This document shows positions 11,030 to 21,440 of a DNA stretch of 64,000 nt, in pieces. Numbering within the stretch: position 1 is the first letter of the stretch; each line of letters opens with the position of its first letter. A program made the translations under genes and the position numbers. The notes beneath the pieces are model-generated. The model had not been told where the DNA came from. It worked only from the letters and a program-made list of their open reading frames with translations, and made no database searches. Source of the stretch: Oncomelania hupensis (taxonomy: Eukaryota > Mollusca > Gastropoda > Littorinimorpha > Pomatiopsidae); assembly GCA_036898135.1 (NCBI GenBank), contig CM072525.1, positions 55,380,367-55,444,366 on the forward strand, written 5' to 3'.

Positions 11030-11149
11030 ATGTCAAGACTTTTCTCTTGACACAATGACAAGATTTGCATGCGTCACTGTACCATATATTGTGTCTTGTA
11101 AACCTTGTTTTGGTTTTATGACAATAAATATTCGTATTCGTATTCGTAT

Positions 11150-11150
<1 letters not shown>
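7950..11150 (+). mobile_element. Second LINE lineage, 5'-truncated, long ORF intact
   Basis: A non-LTR retrotransposon insertion. LINE-derived protein sequence starts around 7950, just after a CA-rich microsatellite, in the second half of an apurinic endonuclease domain, so the 5' end is truncated. The 3' UTR after the stop at 11029 is about 100 bp and ends with GACAATAAATATTCG followed by repeated ATTCGT units near 11125-11150, a typical LINE microsatellite tail. A (CT)n tract follows immediately. The element sits against the broken end of the Gmr1-like LTR element on the other strand. Confidence 0.88.

Positions 11151-11151
<1 letters not shown>

Positions 11152-11199
<48 letters not shown>
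11152..11199. repeat. (CT)n microsatellite
   Basis: About 48 bp of CT repeats directly following the ATTCGT tail of the LINE on the plus strand. Confidence 0.95.
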
Positions 11200-11202
<3 letters not shown>

Positions 11203-11341
11203 TACACACACACTTTTAGATACAAACTCATGATATGCCTCTCTATAATACAAACACTTACACCCTCCCCCCCCCCTATAGCTTCCCACCCCACCACCCA
11301 AAGGCAGTGCCCCCTGCACTTATCTCCCCTGATGTGATCGT

Positions 11342-11862
11342 CGCCCCTGTTGATTGCAGATCGCGGTACATTCCAGTCACTTTTTCTCTTTATGTCACGG
11401 GGTATCGCCGATGCCGTCACTGTGGTCGCCGGAATATCCCCAACCACTGGCATGGTTTCCTCCTCCTCTACCCCCTCGTCATCCACGTCGATCGTGGCCA
11501 CCGTCGCTCTGGTATGGAACTTCTTCAAGAGATTGGCGTGGTATAGTTTGCTTTTCCCACGCATCCTGATCCGGTAGTCGCACTCTCCCACGCGTTCGAT
11601 CACCTCGTACGGTCCTCGCCATGCTAGCTGCAACTTGTTGTGCTTTTCTGGCAACAGTAGCAACACTTGATCCCCCGCGTTGAACAAACGCCGTTTCGCT
11701 TTCTTATCAAAGTGCCGCTTCTGCTTGGCTGACGCGGTTCTGAGGTTTCCTTGTGCCAACTTACATGTCTCCTCAATGCGATTACGCAAGTCTACCACGT
11801 ACTGGCTACTCAGTTTCACCTCTTCCTCTTGTATCTCCTTGGTCCAGAGGTCTCGCAACACA
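11342..11862 (-). pseudogene. Integrase C-terminal (GPY/F) module, out of frame
   Basis: Downstream of the frameshift, a 297-codon frame (11004-11897) continues the integrase. It contains a KRHFDKKAKRR basic segment, a WRGPYEVIERV motif typical of the GPY/F module (residues 93-103 of that frame) and LYHANLLKKF. An acidic tail follows. From about residue 185 the frame leaves element-like sequence and runs through a Gly-rich stretch and a (GA)n-encoded Arg-Glu repeat, which is not natural protein. No RT or RNase H motif appears, although these would be expected here in a Gmr1-type order. Confidence 0.8.
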
Positions 11863-14586
11863 GCCATCGGCCATCGGTCCCCGCACGGTCTTTCCATATA
11901 GAAGCTCGAAGGGAGAGAACCCTGTAGACTCTTGTGCTACTTCTCGGTACGCAAATAGTAGCGCTGGAATGTAGCGGTCCCACGCTGTAGGTTGCTCTGT
12001 GGCTAACTTCTTGAGCATGGACACTAGCGTCCCGTTGAATCGCTCAACCAGTCCGTTGCACTGTGGATGATACGGTGTGGTAGCTTTCCCGTGGATCGAC
12101 AGTAGTCTGTTCATCTCCCGCATGACTTCAGACATGAATTGCGTCCCTTGATCTGTCAAAACTTCTCTAGGAACGCCCACCCTCGACCAAATCTCCCACA
12201 GCGCTTCTGCCACCCTCTCTGCCTCTATGCCCTTGAGCGGTACAGCCTCGGGATAGCGTGTGGCATAGTCTACTACCACTAGGATGTACATGTTACCCCG
12301 ATCTGACTTGGGTTTGATGGGTCCCACAATGTCTACAGCCACCCTCTGAAATGGCTCGTCCACCAGCGGAAGTTGCTGTAGTGGTACCTTCCTCACCCGT
12401 CCCCTCGGTACTACCTTCTGACATTCTGGACAACTGGCGCAATACCTCCGTACTTCGGCACACATTCCCGGCCAATAGAATGTTCCCCAGATCCGCTCCC
12501 TGGTACGTTTCCCTCCCAAATGCCCAGCCATGGGTGGATCATGAGCCAACTGAAGGATCCCCCCTCTCAACTGTTTCGGGACTACCAGTTGCGTGACCTG
12601 GCTACCTCTCTTCGTGTGTACCCGGTACAACACCCCCTTCTTCTTGCGAAACTCAGCTGACGCCCTACCTGACGCTATCGCCCCACCACTCTGTGCCAAC
12701 GTTCTCGCCTTCGCGAGCGTCTCGTCGGTCTCTTGCATCTTGATCAGCTCTGGCGTGCTAACAGAGATCTGGGATGGTTCGACCACTGCTAAGGGTACCT
12801 CCCTCTTCTTCTCGGCCTTCACCTGCGCCCGAGTCTGCACTGCTGCAGCCATCGCGCATTCACCTCCGAACAAGGAAACCGGACTCTTTTCCCCGCTATC
12901 AAACGTTACCCAGTTACCCAGGATGATATCGGGCCCGTCCTCGAAAACCACCAGCTCCACTCTTCCCCTGACCAGCGCACAATCCAACTCCACCCAAGCT
13001 GTAGGTAGCAGACCCACGTTCGATCGATTCGCCAAGCAAATCTCGACAGTCCGACCCGTCAAATCAGCTGGTTTGACTAACCTGCTCGCGACTGCCCCTA
13101 TCTCCGCCCCCGTATCTCTCAATACTCGAACGTCCTGCCCGTTCGCCCTACCTTGGCCCCATGGATCATAAGGTTTGATTGCACACACGCTAGCCCGAGG
13201 TGCGGTCTCCGTGGAAATGGTCCGTCCCACTGTAACCTGGCCTACTGTCTGAGGTTTGACCTTGCAGTCCTTGACCACATGCTTCTCCGACCCACATCGG
13301 TAGCAACGACGTACCCCACTACCCCCTTCTGTCCTCCCTGTCTTCTGACCCTGACTCCCCCGGTTGCTAGGTTGCTGAGGAGCCTCCGGTCGTCTGGGAA
13401 AACTGCGTCTCTGACTGGGCAGTACGGGTGCCGGTGCTGATGCTGCCCGCTTGGCGTCTACCACACGCTGTGCTAACTCTGCTGCGGCATGGCTAGTTTC
13501 AGGCAGATGCTCCCTCACGTAGATCTCTAACTCGGTAGTCATGATGGAGAAAAGCTGCTCTCCAATGAAGGTGTCTAGTACCTGCTCTACGTCGGTGATG
13601 TCTTTGTCGGCGAGCGAAAACCACTTCTTCACTAATGACCCTAGTCTCACTACCAGCTGAGGAAACGTTTCTGCAGCTTCCTTCTTGGCCTCTCGAAACA
13701 GCCTACGATAGTAGTCGGCGTCCCTCCTGAAGCGTTTTAACAGGGCGTTTCTCACGGTGTCGAAATCCTGGGCTTGCTCAGGCGTTAGACGAAGGTAAGT
13801 ATCCCGGGCTTCCCCTTGTAACAAAGGCGCTAGCCTAACCGCCCATACCTCCCTCCTCCAACCCTGAATCTCTGCCACCCGTTCGAACATCTGGAGGTAG
13901 GCCTCCACATCCTCTCTCTCCTCCAGGGGTTTCAGTTTGACTGAGTATGCTGCCCCTCTATCTCTGGCCCTATTCTCCCTCTGATCAGCTCGGTCTTCAT
14001 CTCTGATTCTACGTTCTTCCTCTAGCCTCATCTCAAACATCCTCCTTTCCTCTTCCTTAGGCGCTCTCTCTTCTCGCTTCTCATCTTCTATCCTCTGCTC
14101 CAACCGACGTCGGTCTTCCCTCTCAGCCTCTAATCTAGCTTCCAATCTAGCTTCTAGACGTCGACGCTCATCTTCTCTTTCTTTCTTTTCTTCCTCTCTA
14201 ACTAATCTCTCTGCTGCCTCCTTCCTCATTCTCTCCCTCTTCTCTTCTTCCTTCTCCCTCCGTTCTTCTTCTTTCTCTCTCCGCTCGTCCTCCCTTCTCA
14301 TCTCACTAACTACGTAGTGCGCTAACGCTCCGTCTCGGAAACCCAGACTTTCCCCAACCTGCCTGAACCTCTCACTATCACTGAGCGCGACCTCGACTTT
14401 GCTCTGCGGACCGGGCGATTTGGCATACATCTTAGGCATAGTCGTCTGAGTACTTACTGCGTAAGGTTCCTCCAACAACCCTGTCACTGAGCCGTCATCA
14501 CCGAAGTCCCGCTCCTCCTGCTCGGCTTCCTCCTTACGGGTCCTAGCGTCGCGGCGCATCGCGGCTCGAGCATCCCGCGTAGCCAT
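11806..14586 (-). CDS. Gag-protease-integrase polyprotein of Gmr1-like element
   Basis: The open frame extends upstream to 14655. I prefer the internal Met at 14586 because it opens a hydrophilic Gag, whereas the preceding 23 codons are a hydrophobic leader-derived stretch. Numbering from 14655, residues 115-235 are a highly charged Glu/Arg coiled-coil-like segment. Residues about 245-405 resemble a SCAN/Gmr1 capsid (EDVEAYLQMFERVAEIQGW, WAVRLAPLLQGEARDTYL, FIGEQL). A CCHC knuckle has Cys451, Cys454, His459 and Cys464. The retropepsin active site DTGA starts at 514. Integrase has an HHCC-type zinc site (His705, His712, Cys742, Cys745) and Asp775, Asp835, Glu871, giving a D,D35E spacing. The frame ends early, at residue 949, through a 7-bp tandem duplication at 11863-11876. 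Confidence 0.9.
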   Translation of the reverse strand: MATRDARAAMRRDARTRKEEAEQEERDFGDDGSVTGLLEEPYAVSTQTTMPKMYAKSPGPQSKVEVALSDSERFRQVGESLGFRDGALAHYVVSEMRREDERREKEEERREKEEEKRERMRKEAAERLVREEEKKEREDERRRLEARLEARLEAEREDRRRLEQRIEDEKREERAPKEEERRMFEMRLEEERRIRDEDRADQRENRARDRGAAYSVKLKPLEEREDVEAYLQMFERVAEIQGWRREVWAVRLAPLLQGEARDTYLRLTPEQAQDFDTVRNALLKRFRRDADYYRRLFREAKKEAAETFPQLVVRLGSLVKKWFSLADKDITDVEQVLDTFIGEQLFSIMTTELEIYVREHLPETSHAAAELAQRVVDAKRAASAPAPVLPSQRRSFPRRPEAPQQPSNRGSQGQKTGRTEGGSGVRRCYRCGSEKHVVKDCKVKPQTVGQVTVGRTISTETAPRASVCAIKPYDPWGQGRANGQDVRVLRDTGAEIGAVASRLVKPADLTGRTVEICLANRSNVGLLPTAWVELDCALVRGRVELVVFEDGPDIILGNWVTFDSGEKSPVSLFGGECAMAAAVQTRAQVKAEKKREVPLAVVEPSQISVSTPELIKMQETDETLAKARTLAQSGGAIASGRASAEFRKKKGVLYRVHTKRGSQVTQLVVPKQLRGGILQLAHDPPMAGHLGGKRTRERIWGTFYWPGMCAEVRRYCASCPECQKVVPRGRVRKVPLQQLPLVDEPFQRVAVDIVGPIKPKSDRGNMYILVVVDYATRYPEAVPLKGIEAERVAEALWEIWSRVGVPREVLTDQGTQFMSEVMREMNRLLSIHGKATTPYHPQCNGLVERFNGTLVSMLKKLATEQPTAWDRYIPALLFAYREVAQESTGFSPFELLYGKTVRGPMADGCVARPLDQGDTRGRGETE

Positions 14587-14896
14587 GTCGGAAAAGAAGG
14601 GAAGAACAAATGTTAGTAATACACAAAACAAATAACACTTAACTGATACAAACACTTAACAGAATGAATACGCAACACAACAGTCACAGGAGCCGAGGAA
14701 TCGTTCACCGTCGTACCCCTAAAGGCGAGCAAGTGAACCCTGCAACCCAATTCCCCGTTAATGCTGCACTCCGAGTGTGATCCCTAGTGCAATACACCCA
14801 CACTCCCGCCAACCGCCCGCTGCGTACCCTTTCACACAACAACTCAAACACACAACATACACACCTGGCACTACCCTAACAAAATAAATGAGTTAT

Positions 14897-14912
14897 CCCA
14901 CTTCTGACACCA
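14897..14912 (-). other. Primer-binding site (tRNA-Leu-like)
   Basis: On the minus strand, three bases inside the LTR boundary, the sequence reads TGGTGTCAGAAGTGGG. This begins with the TGG expected opposite a tRNA CCA end and resembles the 3' end of eukaryotic tRNA-Leu. Its position just downstream of the 5' LTR supports the LTR call and the element's orientation. Confidence 0.75.
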
Positions 14913-14915
14913 AAA

Positions 14916-16370
14916 TGTCACGTCCCCCGAGCAGGTTCCGTGACTTCAGCACATAAAGCGAGTGAATAGGATAAAAACTCAAAAAAAAATAAACTAACAC
15001 AAAATGCCAGAATACAAACACACTCTTTTATTCAACAGCTAACAGGCAAACACAGGACAAATGGGAACTAACCTCCCCTCAACCCCTAAATAGACCCCCG
15101 TCCCAATTCTAACTAACAATTACCTCCCCTTGTAACAAACCCCAAATAGAACTAAACAACAACAGTTTCTTTACAAAATGTGTACAACAAAATCACAATC
15201 AATAAATCAATTCAAAATGTAAATCTTCAAATAATAAGCAGTGGCGTTGAATCTTTAATCATAAACTACTATCTAGGCGAAGCTGTGGCACAGAAGCAAT
15301 GTCTCAATGTTCTTGTCAAGTAGCTCAGAGAGCTAAACAGTCTCTTTCACAATAAGCGGATGATTCTTCTAACTAAATGAATATGTTTTTAGGTGTGATG
15401 CAGTGTGAGTCTGTGTGTGCATGAATTAGTTATGAAAACCTCCTGTAAAGGTGTTGCCTCGATACATAGGCAAAACCTGCAGCAGTGGCAGAGATCACCA
15501 CAACACTACTCTGCTGTAGAGGCAAAGGCACACCCCAGGCTGACTAGAAACCCACCAGCGTCAACAATGGCAACAACACGTCAACAGCAACATAAGTACA
15601 GCATAAGAGGAACATCAGAAGCAACAGCGTTGAAATAATGCGTAGAAGTAACAGGTAGAAGTAATAGCCCACACCTGTAATCATATACACAGTCTTAACA
15701 ACCTGCCTACAAAACAATAAACACTATATAATATAATATAACACGCCGTCCTCCGTCCACCATCTTGACCTGTATATGAATACCATGATGATAATACAAG
15801 ATGCTATACACACATTTCAATAATATAAATCAACCTCTTGGTGTTTAATAATTCACGTCTTCTATAAACACAAACATTTATATAAATGTACATAATCATT
15901 GCAACCACACTTCAATCACACAGTCCTGATTCATTCCGCCTCCCTTCATCACCACCGTCTCCCCCAACAATTATAACACATCACGATTATCTCCCTTCAT
16001 CCATACTATCTTGCCGTACCATACTGTAAACATGCTTGCTTCATAATCATCACTTCATCTTTCTTCAGTATAATACATTCTATCGTTCTCTCCATACATA
16101 CACCCCCTCTCTCTCTCTCCCTCTCTACATTCCCCATCGTCGCCTTTGACCCACTTTTATAACAACAACAGCAACGACATTTCCCCATCACATATACAAT
16201 AAGAAAATCATAAGAAAATCATATAAAATCAACAAAATTCATTATACATCCTAAAATACATCCCCTTTCCCACACTCATCACCACTCATACGCGTACGCA
16301 GTTCTCAGAGTGCGCCACTAAGGAATTAAATAACAGAGTTTGCTCACCTTTTGGGCCTCGGCTTGTGACA
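14916..16370 (-). repeat. 5' LTR of the Gmr1-like element
   Basis: The segment is bounded on the plus strand by TGTCACG at 14916 and TTGTGACA ending at 16370, a short inverted repeat with TG...CA termini typical of LTRs. Length is about 1455 bp. On the minus strand an AT-rich TATA-like stretch lies near 15722-15742 and an AATAAA signal near 15027. Both fit U3 promoter and polyadenylation roles but are only suggestive. No partner LTR exists in the window, so the boundaries cannot be confirmed by self-comparison. I see no gene inside. Confidence 0.65.
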
Positions 16371-17215
16371 CCCTTTCCCCCAACACCACAACACAACACA
16401 GCACTGTCACAAATACAATTGGTTAGTCTTTTGAGAGTCACTTTGTCTTGCTATCGCTGGTTATTTCACTTTCCAAATAACCTTATAATTGAGGATGAGG
16501 TCACCTTAGCTCTGTCACAGACACTAAGTCTTGGTGGGTGTTCAATCGAGAACGACACACACCTTAAGCATATAACCCTACATTCGTTGACAAATGGTGG
16601 TTAATATCTTCCTCTCGAATTCTAAACATCCTTATCCCGACGAGGGCATAAGACCTTGGGCGGCTATATAAACAATAAACACACCCTTCCAACAGTACCC
16701 TACACTACAATGACCTCTGTCACAGGGTTGCTGCCTCGTTAGATTCGATCCTCTCGCAACAGCATCTCAAACCACTCTGCCCTCCAAAAACGCGCCGGCC
16801 ACAAGCAAAATAGTCGAGCTCTCGTCAGTATGCACATTCTTTATTACGCGTATCCCTATTCGGAAATTGGCCTACTCCCTGTCTTCTTCGTTATGCACGG
16901 ACTTTACGAAACTGCACTTTCATACGCAAAAAGTAAATCGGTCACGCTATTCTATGTACACTGTATACGGAGAAGTGTAACTTCGTAAAAAGTATAATTC
17001 TACCTGCTATCTGAAAACTCGTGTCGTCACACACACAAAGCTCCGATATTAACGTTGGTGGGCTAGTCCCGCCTCTGCAAGAGGATGCACCCCCCCCTTT
17101 CCCTCCCATTTCCGCTTTCCCCACCCCCTTCCACCTCAAAAAAAGAGAAGAAAAATAGAAAAGAAGTGTTTTGAACAGAAAAATTATAAAATACAGAAAA
17201 ACGAGTCGACCTATC
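16371..17215. other. Unannotated spacer
   Basis: This is flanking DNA beyond the LTR. I see no convincing frame, SINE or repeat. A C-rich/T-rich stretch lies around 17090-17130. Confidence 0.4.
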
Positions 17216-17219
17216 ACTT

Positions 17220-17305
17220 GCTAGAATTTTTGTTCTTTTAGTTGTATCCACGTGCCCCATGGGGTTTTATGGAATAAAGCGCTTTTGACTTGACTTTGAC
17301 TTGAA
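17220..17305 (+). mobile_element. LINE 3' end fragment (CR1/L2/Rex1-like tail)
   Basis: The stretch contains GCCCCATGGGGTTTTATGGAATAAAGCGC followed by TTGACT-type repeats (written here only as motif pieces: GTGCCCCATGGGG, GGAATAAAG, TTGACTTGACTTTGACTTG). The arrangement of a short palindrome, an AATAAA and a short tandem tail resembles the 3' end of the Rex1-like LINE at 61834-61885 (GTGGAATAAAG, TTGACTATGACTT). The rest of the element is absent. Confidence 0.6.
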
Positions 17306-19060
17306 TCGAACTTAGGGCCATTGCTACACGAGACTCCTGCTTTGCACGAAGCCACAGAAGGTCCCACTTTGACTTTAAACCAACGGTCACCAGCTTTTGT
17401 CGTAGCGCTGGAGGCAATTTTAGCTTTAACACCTGCTGACGCTCAAAACAACGGTCAAAAGAGCAGTAGAGGTCAAGTCACACACTTAGATATACCACAC
17501 CCACAACTACACAAACCATGTTTGACTTGACTAACGTAGTCGTCAAATAACTGAGAGGTGTCCTCTGCACTTCTACCGAAAACATGCTTGATTTGAACAG
17601 TGTAGTCTTCAGGTCTGCGCAGTCCTCTGAACTTCCATCTGTTCCACTTCGTCTGTGGGCTGTAAACAAGGGCAAGGGACATAACTACAGCTATGTCGAC
17701 ATTTGGATGGAAGATAATCTTGTCAGTTCCTCTTTTTTGTAGCGAGCTACTAAGTCCATCACTGTTCTGCAGACTTCTACCTGTCCACGTAGCCCACTGA
17801 AGGAGTTGTGTCCGAGGGCCATGTTTTATCGCCTTTCTTCAAACCTTTCTGCCTTATCACAGTCTGTGTAAGGTACCAGTTTACTGTTCTATCTCCTTAA
17901 TACGTCACACAAGACTCGACTTCAAATTCAATCAAGGAAAACCTACTGACCGTAAGATCTAACAGCTTCAAATCCAAAGCCAGGACTGCAATAACACAAG
18001 TAACACAAACTTCTTTAGAAGGTAATAAGAGTAATACAATCTACACCAAATCACTGTCCAATTTCCATCATTTACCAGTGACTCCTGTAGTAAGTACACA
18101 ATATCGTCACCTGTAAAAGCGAGTCACACCTACAATTATAGTTTACATGAAAGTTTGTTGCACCCCATGAAATCATGTCTCAGATTATTGGAATTTGTCA
18201 TGAAATGAGTTCGGGTGACAATATTATTTTTATGATGCTACTTACACCTAATGAATACGTTTTTATTTCGCTCAAATTTTCAGGGAAAGTACTATCTTCA
18301 GAAACATATTTCACGATCGGCGAATTCTACGCGACACTTCCTCATTCTCCAGGGTAAGATCTAAATCTTGGAGGAAAATTAACTTTCTAAAATAACAAGG
18401 TAAGTTTATATACACAAAGGCTTCGCTAACCCACAGATTAAGACTAATACTACAATGATACACTTGTCTTACCGGTCTCTTCACATGTAAAGTCCTTGGT
18501 CTCAGGGTTTTAAGGCAAAATGAATTCTCCCCAAGACAATGTGGCATCTCTAGTCTAGTGCTGCAACATGCTCTGTTTTTGATGCCTACATTTTTGCGCG
18601 TGATATTCGTAGGTGTGATCACGAAAGATGCCAGCGATTTAAAACGTTAGGAAGGACAAGAGGCACACAATCTTGAGAAAACAATAAGTACTAATTTTTA
18701 TTCTCCCAGTCCATTTGGTAAGTAGCAAAAGGGGTTTGCTAGACCCACACCGGTACAGAAAGTAAGCTGAAGGTTTTTTTTGGGCAGTAGCATACAAAAA
18801 TGGAAAGTAAAAACTTTAAAACTACAAAATTAATAGAATGCACCATTTATTTTGGATATTAGGTTAAAAGGAAATCAGCCTTAAAAGGTACAACACACGC
18901 ACACACACATACACACGCACACACACAAACATTTGTCACCACTACTTTTCCGTCAAATCTTCCTGCTGCCTTCTTCGTCCGCAGTCCAAGTCACTTGACA
19001 TCTCCAGGGACGATTCGCTAGACACTAAACAATATTGCTAAAATCCCTTGTAATCTTGTT
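17306..19060. other. Unannotated spacer with a short unrecognised frame
   Basis: Minus-strand frames at 17473-17682 contain two similar peptides (YTVQIKHVFGRSAED and YVSQVKHGL) that suggest an old tandem duplication, but I do not recognise a family and the frame is short. The remainder (to 19060) has no convincing gene. A CA-rich patch lies at about 18896-18930. Confidence 0.4.
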
Positions 19061-19417
19061 CTGCTGTGGTGACAAATAAAATATATATTTATTCTTTGTT
19101 AACATCCTTCCCTACCTCCCCCACCTCACCTTCCCACCCCCTTCTTTCTTCTTCTCAAAAACCCATTAAAATGTTTTCCAACAACCTTCACGGCTTGTTT
19201 TGGTGGGTCCCCTTCCCCCTCCCCTCTTCCCTCCTCCTGCTCGCTCTGTCAGTACCTTCTTCCATTGTCCTCTATTGTAGAATAGAACTTCGTACTTTTG
19301 TAACTGTATTGCTCACCTGTTGTGGTCCTGATTGCGAGCATGTGTTGTACAGCAGATCGCCGCGCTTTGAGCCTGATTAGGGATTTGGGGGAAAACGCGT
19401 ATATAGCATCCAATATT

Positions 19418-19497
19418 ATACATACACACACACACAAACACCCACACAAACACCCACATAAACACCCACACAAACACCCACACAAACCCCCACACAC
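19418..19497. repeat. CA-rich minisatellite (CCCACACAAACA units)
   Basis: Units of about 12 bp, CCCACACAAACA with a CATAAA variant, repeat along about 80 bp. The Cys-Gly-Val frames on the minus strand are products of this repeat. Confidence 0.85.
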
Positions 19498-19768
19498 ATC
19501 TTACTGTTTATTGTATTAAGTGTTCTCTTTATGCATATTTTTCATTGGTGTTTTAAAGTGTAGATGAACGCTTGAATGTCTGTTGAAAATGGAATTGTAT
19601 ACCAAATTAAATAAATTCTCCTGTGGCTAGATTTGTGTAAATAATTTTTTTTTCTTCCCCATCCCTCACCCCGTCTTATCATCTTTGGTGGAAAAGACGT
19701 AAATAAAACAACCAACCAACCAACCATGTATATTAGCATGCACGTGAGAGCGAATGATGCAAGGACAG

Positions 19769-19838
19769 ATTGTAAGATTAGGCTTGCAGCCTAAAATCTC
19801 CACACTGGTAAATAAAATGTCTGAATCTGAATCCGAAT
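19769..19838 (+). mobile_element. Retroelement 3' end with TTAGGC hairpin, copy 1
   Basis: TGTAAGATTAGGCTTGCAGC followed by CTAAAATCTCC can fold as TTAGGC/GCCTAA. It is followed by AATAAAATGTCTGAATCTGA and a second GAATC unit, a tail of hexamer type. The same arrangement recurs at 23338-23395. This is what a LINE 3' end with a short-repeat tail looks like, but no coding part is present and I cannot name the family. Confidence 0.65.
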
Positions 19839-19839
19839 T

Positions 19840-20585
19840 TTCTTTGTGTCTGCCCTTAATTGTGTGTATATATATTTGTTTCTTTATGCTTATGTGCATG
19901 ATCTGCCTCTTCTGTGTGCAGTTCTGTAAGCCACGGTGGCCCCAAGTGTGTAGAACCTATTTGGTTGCACCTTTGGCAGCGCGTGTTTTACACTGCTATC
20001 AAAGCCACGTGACACAATAGGAACGGCCTGCTATCTCTGTTTGGCACAACACTTCCAGCAGAGATAGAGAACTTCTCTCGGGGATGTTCTATAGGAGGCT
20101 GACGTTCATGTGTCGACAGCCTTGCAAACTCGATACACCCATCCGAGACCGACAAACTACATTAGGCTTAATGCAAGGTCAAAGGCCACAGCCAGAGTAA
20201 AGCACAGACTATGCCACACCGTCAAGTCTAAAACTAAATCTTTAGATCTCGGTACAGCGCATTGTGTCTCGGCAAATAACAATTTGGATCCCAAAACAAC
20301 AAACGAACAAACTACGATAAAATAAAGCTTATTAGCTGCACTATCAGTTGCGTCCCTTGATCGATTTGATCCTGCTCCTTCTGCCGTTTTCCTAAGAGTG
20401 GGAAGTCTCTCACAGGAGAATCTCCAGCAACAGTCAGTGGCGTGATGGATACGGACGGAATTGGAAAAGGCGACACAACACTTTGCGTGTTATCTGACGT
20501 CTCTTAGAGTTGGTGGTCTCTGAAAGGGAACATCTGTGGATGTGGTTTGTGCTTTATCAACACAAAAGCTTCGCAACTGTTCAGG
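19840..20585. other. Unannotated spacer
   Basis: I see no gene. A short inverted pair, GCTATCTCTG and CAGAGATAG, lies at about 20030-20070; it is too short to interpret. Confidence 0.4.
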
Positions 20586-20587
20586 TG

Positions 20588-20665
20588 CGCCAGAGGCTTG
20601 CAGTGCCTTGAGCAGCTCTTGAGCTGGCAAAGCGCTATATAAGAACGATATAAGATAAGAAAGCT
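20588..20665 (+). mobile_element. SINE-1 3' tail fragment
   Basis: Contains GCCTTGAGCAGCTCTTGAGC and AAAGCGCTATATAAGAACGA, nearly identical to the tail of the complete SINE at 2.9-3.35 kb. The tRNA head is missing. Confidence 0.8.
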
Positions 20666-20669
20666 CTAC

Positions 20670-21092
20670 ACAAGAACGATGAAGTAATCATTCTTCAGGC
20701 CTCATGTTCTGATTTTCTATGTTGTTCCAGTCTTTGGCTGAAGAGGTGCGGGATGCAGTAAGTGGTGTGATGCACGGTTGCTGTGCTGGCCAATGACGCC
20801 ATGTTTACACAAGCGCTTAACTGGCAGGTAAAGTTTAGCTGTATACAGACACTGGGTTGCTGTTACTCCGATACATATCACACCTGTACATTTACTATGG
20901 CTTCGAGTTTCTCTTCATAGCATAGCGTGTTGCGGGTGGCGGATATGAAGAACTGCCACACAAGCAAGCCAGCCTTAGTATCGAAAGCATGTAATCCTCC
21001 CCCCCTCTCCCCACAATATAAATACTTTTTTTTTTAAAAGCAAGAAAGTAACAATATAGATTTTTGTCTAAAAGTGCATAAACACACACACA

Positions 21093-21127
<35 letters not shown>

Positions 21128-21440
21128 CACACAGACAATTTCTTTCTCTCCTCCTCTCCACCTACCCCCTTATCCGTCACCGATACACGATAAACACTGC
21201 ATATAAGCTTACCATGTTAGATTATTACTCCAAAGTGTCGAAGATAAGATAATCACATGCCAACGCCTGTTCTCAAAAGCCAGAATGGGGAGGGGGAGGG
21301 AAGGGGGTTATCTATGTAAATTCGACCCTTCAACTGCAACCTCCATTCCCCTGAAACTCCAACCCGACAACCTCTCCCAGTACACACACAATAAAATAAA
21401 ATATATTAAATCTATATTTAAATTGTAACAAATAAAATTA
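20670..21440. other. Unannotated spacer with (CA)n
   Basis: A (CA)n tract lies at about 21080-21125. No supported gene is seen in this stretch. Confidence 0.4.

Larger units (their letters stand above)
11335..16370 (-). mobile_element. Gmr1-like Ty3/Gypsy LTR element, 3' half missing
   Basis: On the minus strand the order is LTR (16370 to 14916), primer site (14912 to 14897), leader, Gag, protease, integrase and a GPY/F-type C-terminal module ending near 11342. Standard Ty3/Gypsy order is Gag-PR-RT-RNaseH-INT; here integrase follows protease with only a short linker. That order and the SCAN-like capsid are known features of Gmr1 (Gypsy Metazoa Rearranged) elements, in which RT and RNase H lie after integrase. 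In this copy nothing resembling RT follows; sequence identity to the element fades near 11342 and a LINE tail lies at 11150. The second LTR is absent. The copy is therefore defective. An alternative is a standard element that lost RT by internal deletion, which I think less likely. Confidence 0.8.

Noticed and set aside
12593..13440. Plus-strand frames of 192 and 95 codons opposite the polyprotein
   Set aside because: They are shadows of the Gag-protease-integrase frame on the minus strand, with Ser/Pro/Cys composition and no motif.
17473..17682. Short minus frame with YTVQIKHV and YVSQVKHG peptides
   Set aside because: Too short, no family recognised, and the similarity may only reflect a local DNA duplication; kept as a note, not as a gene.
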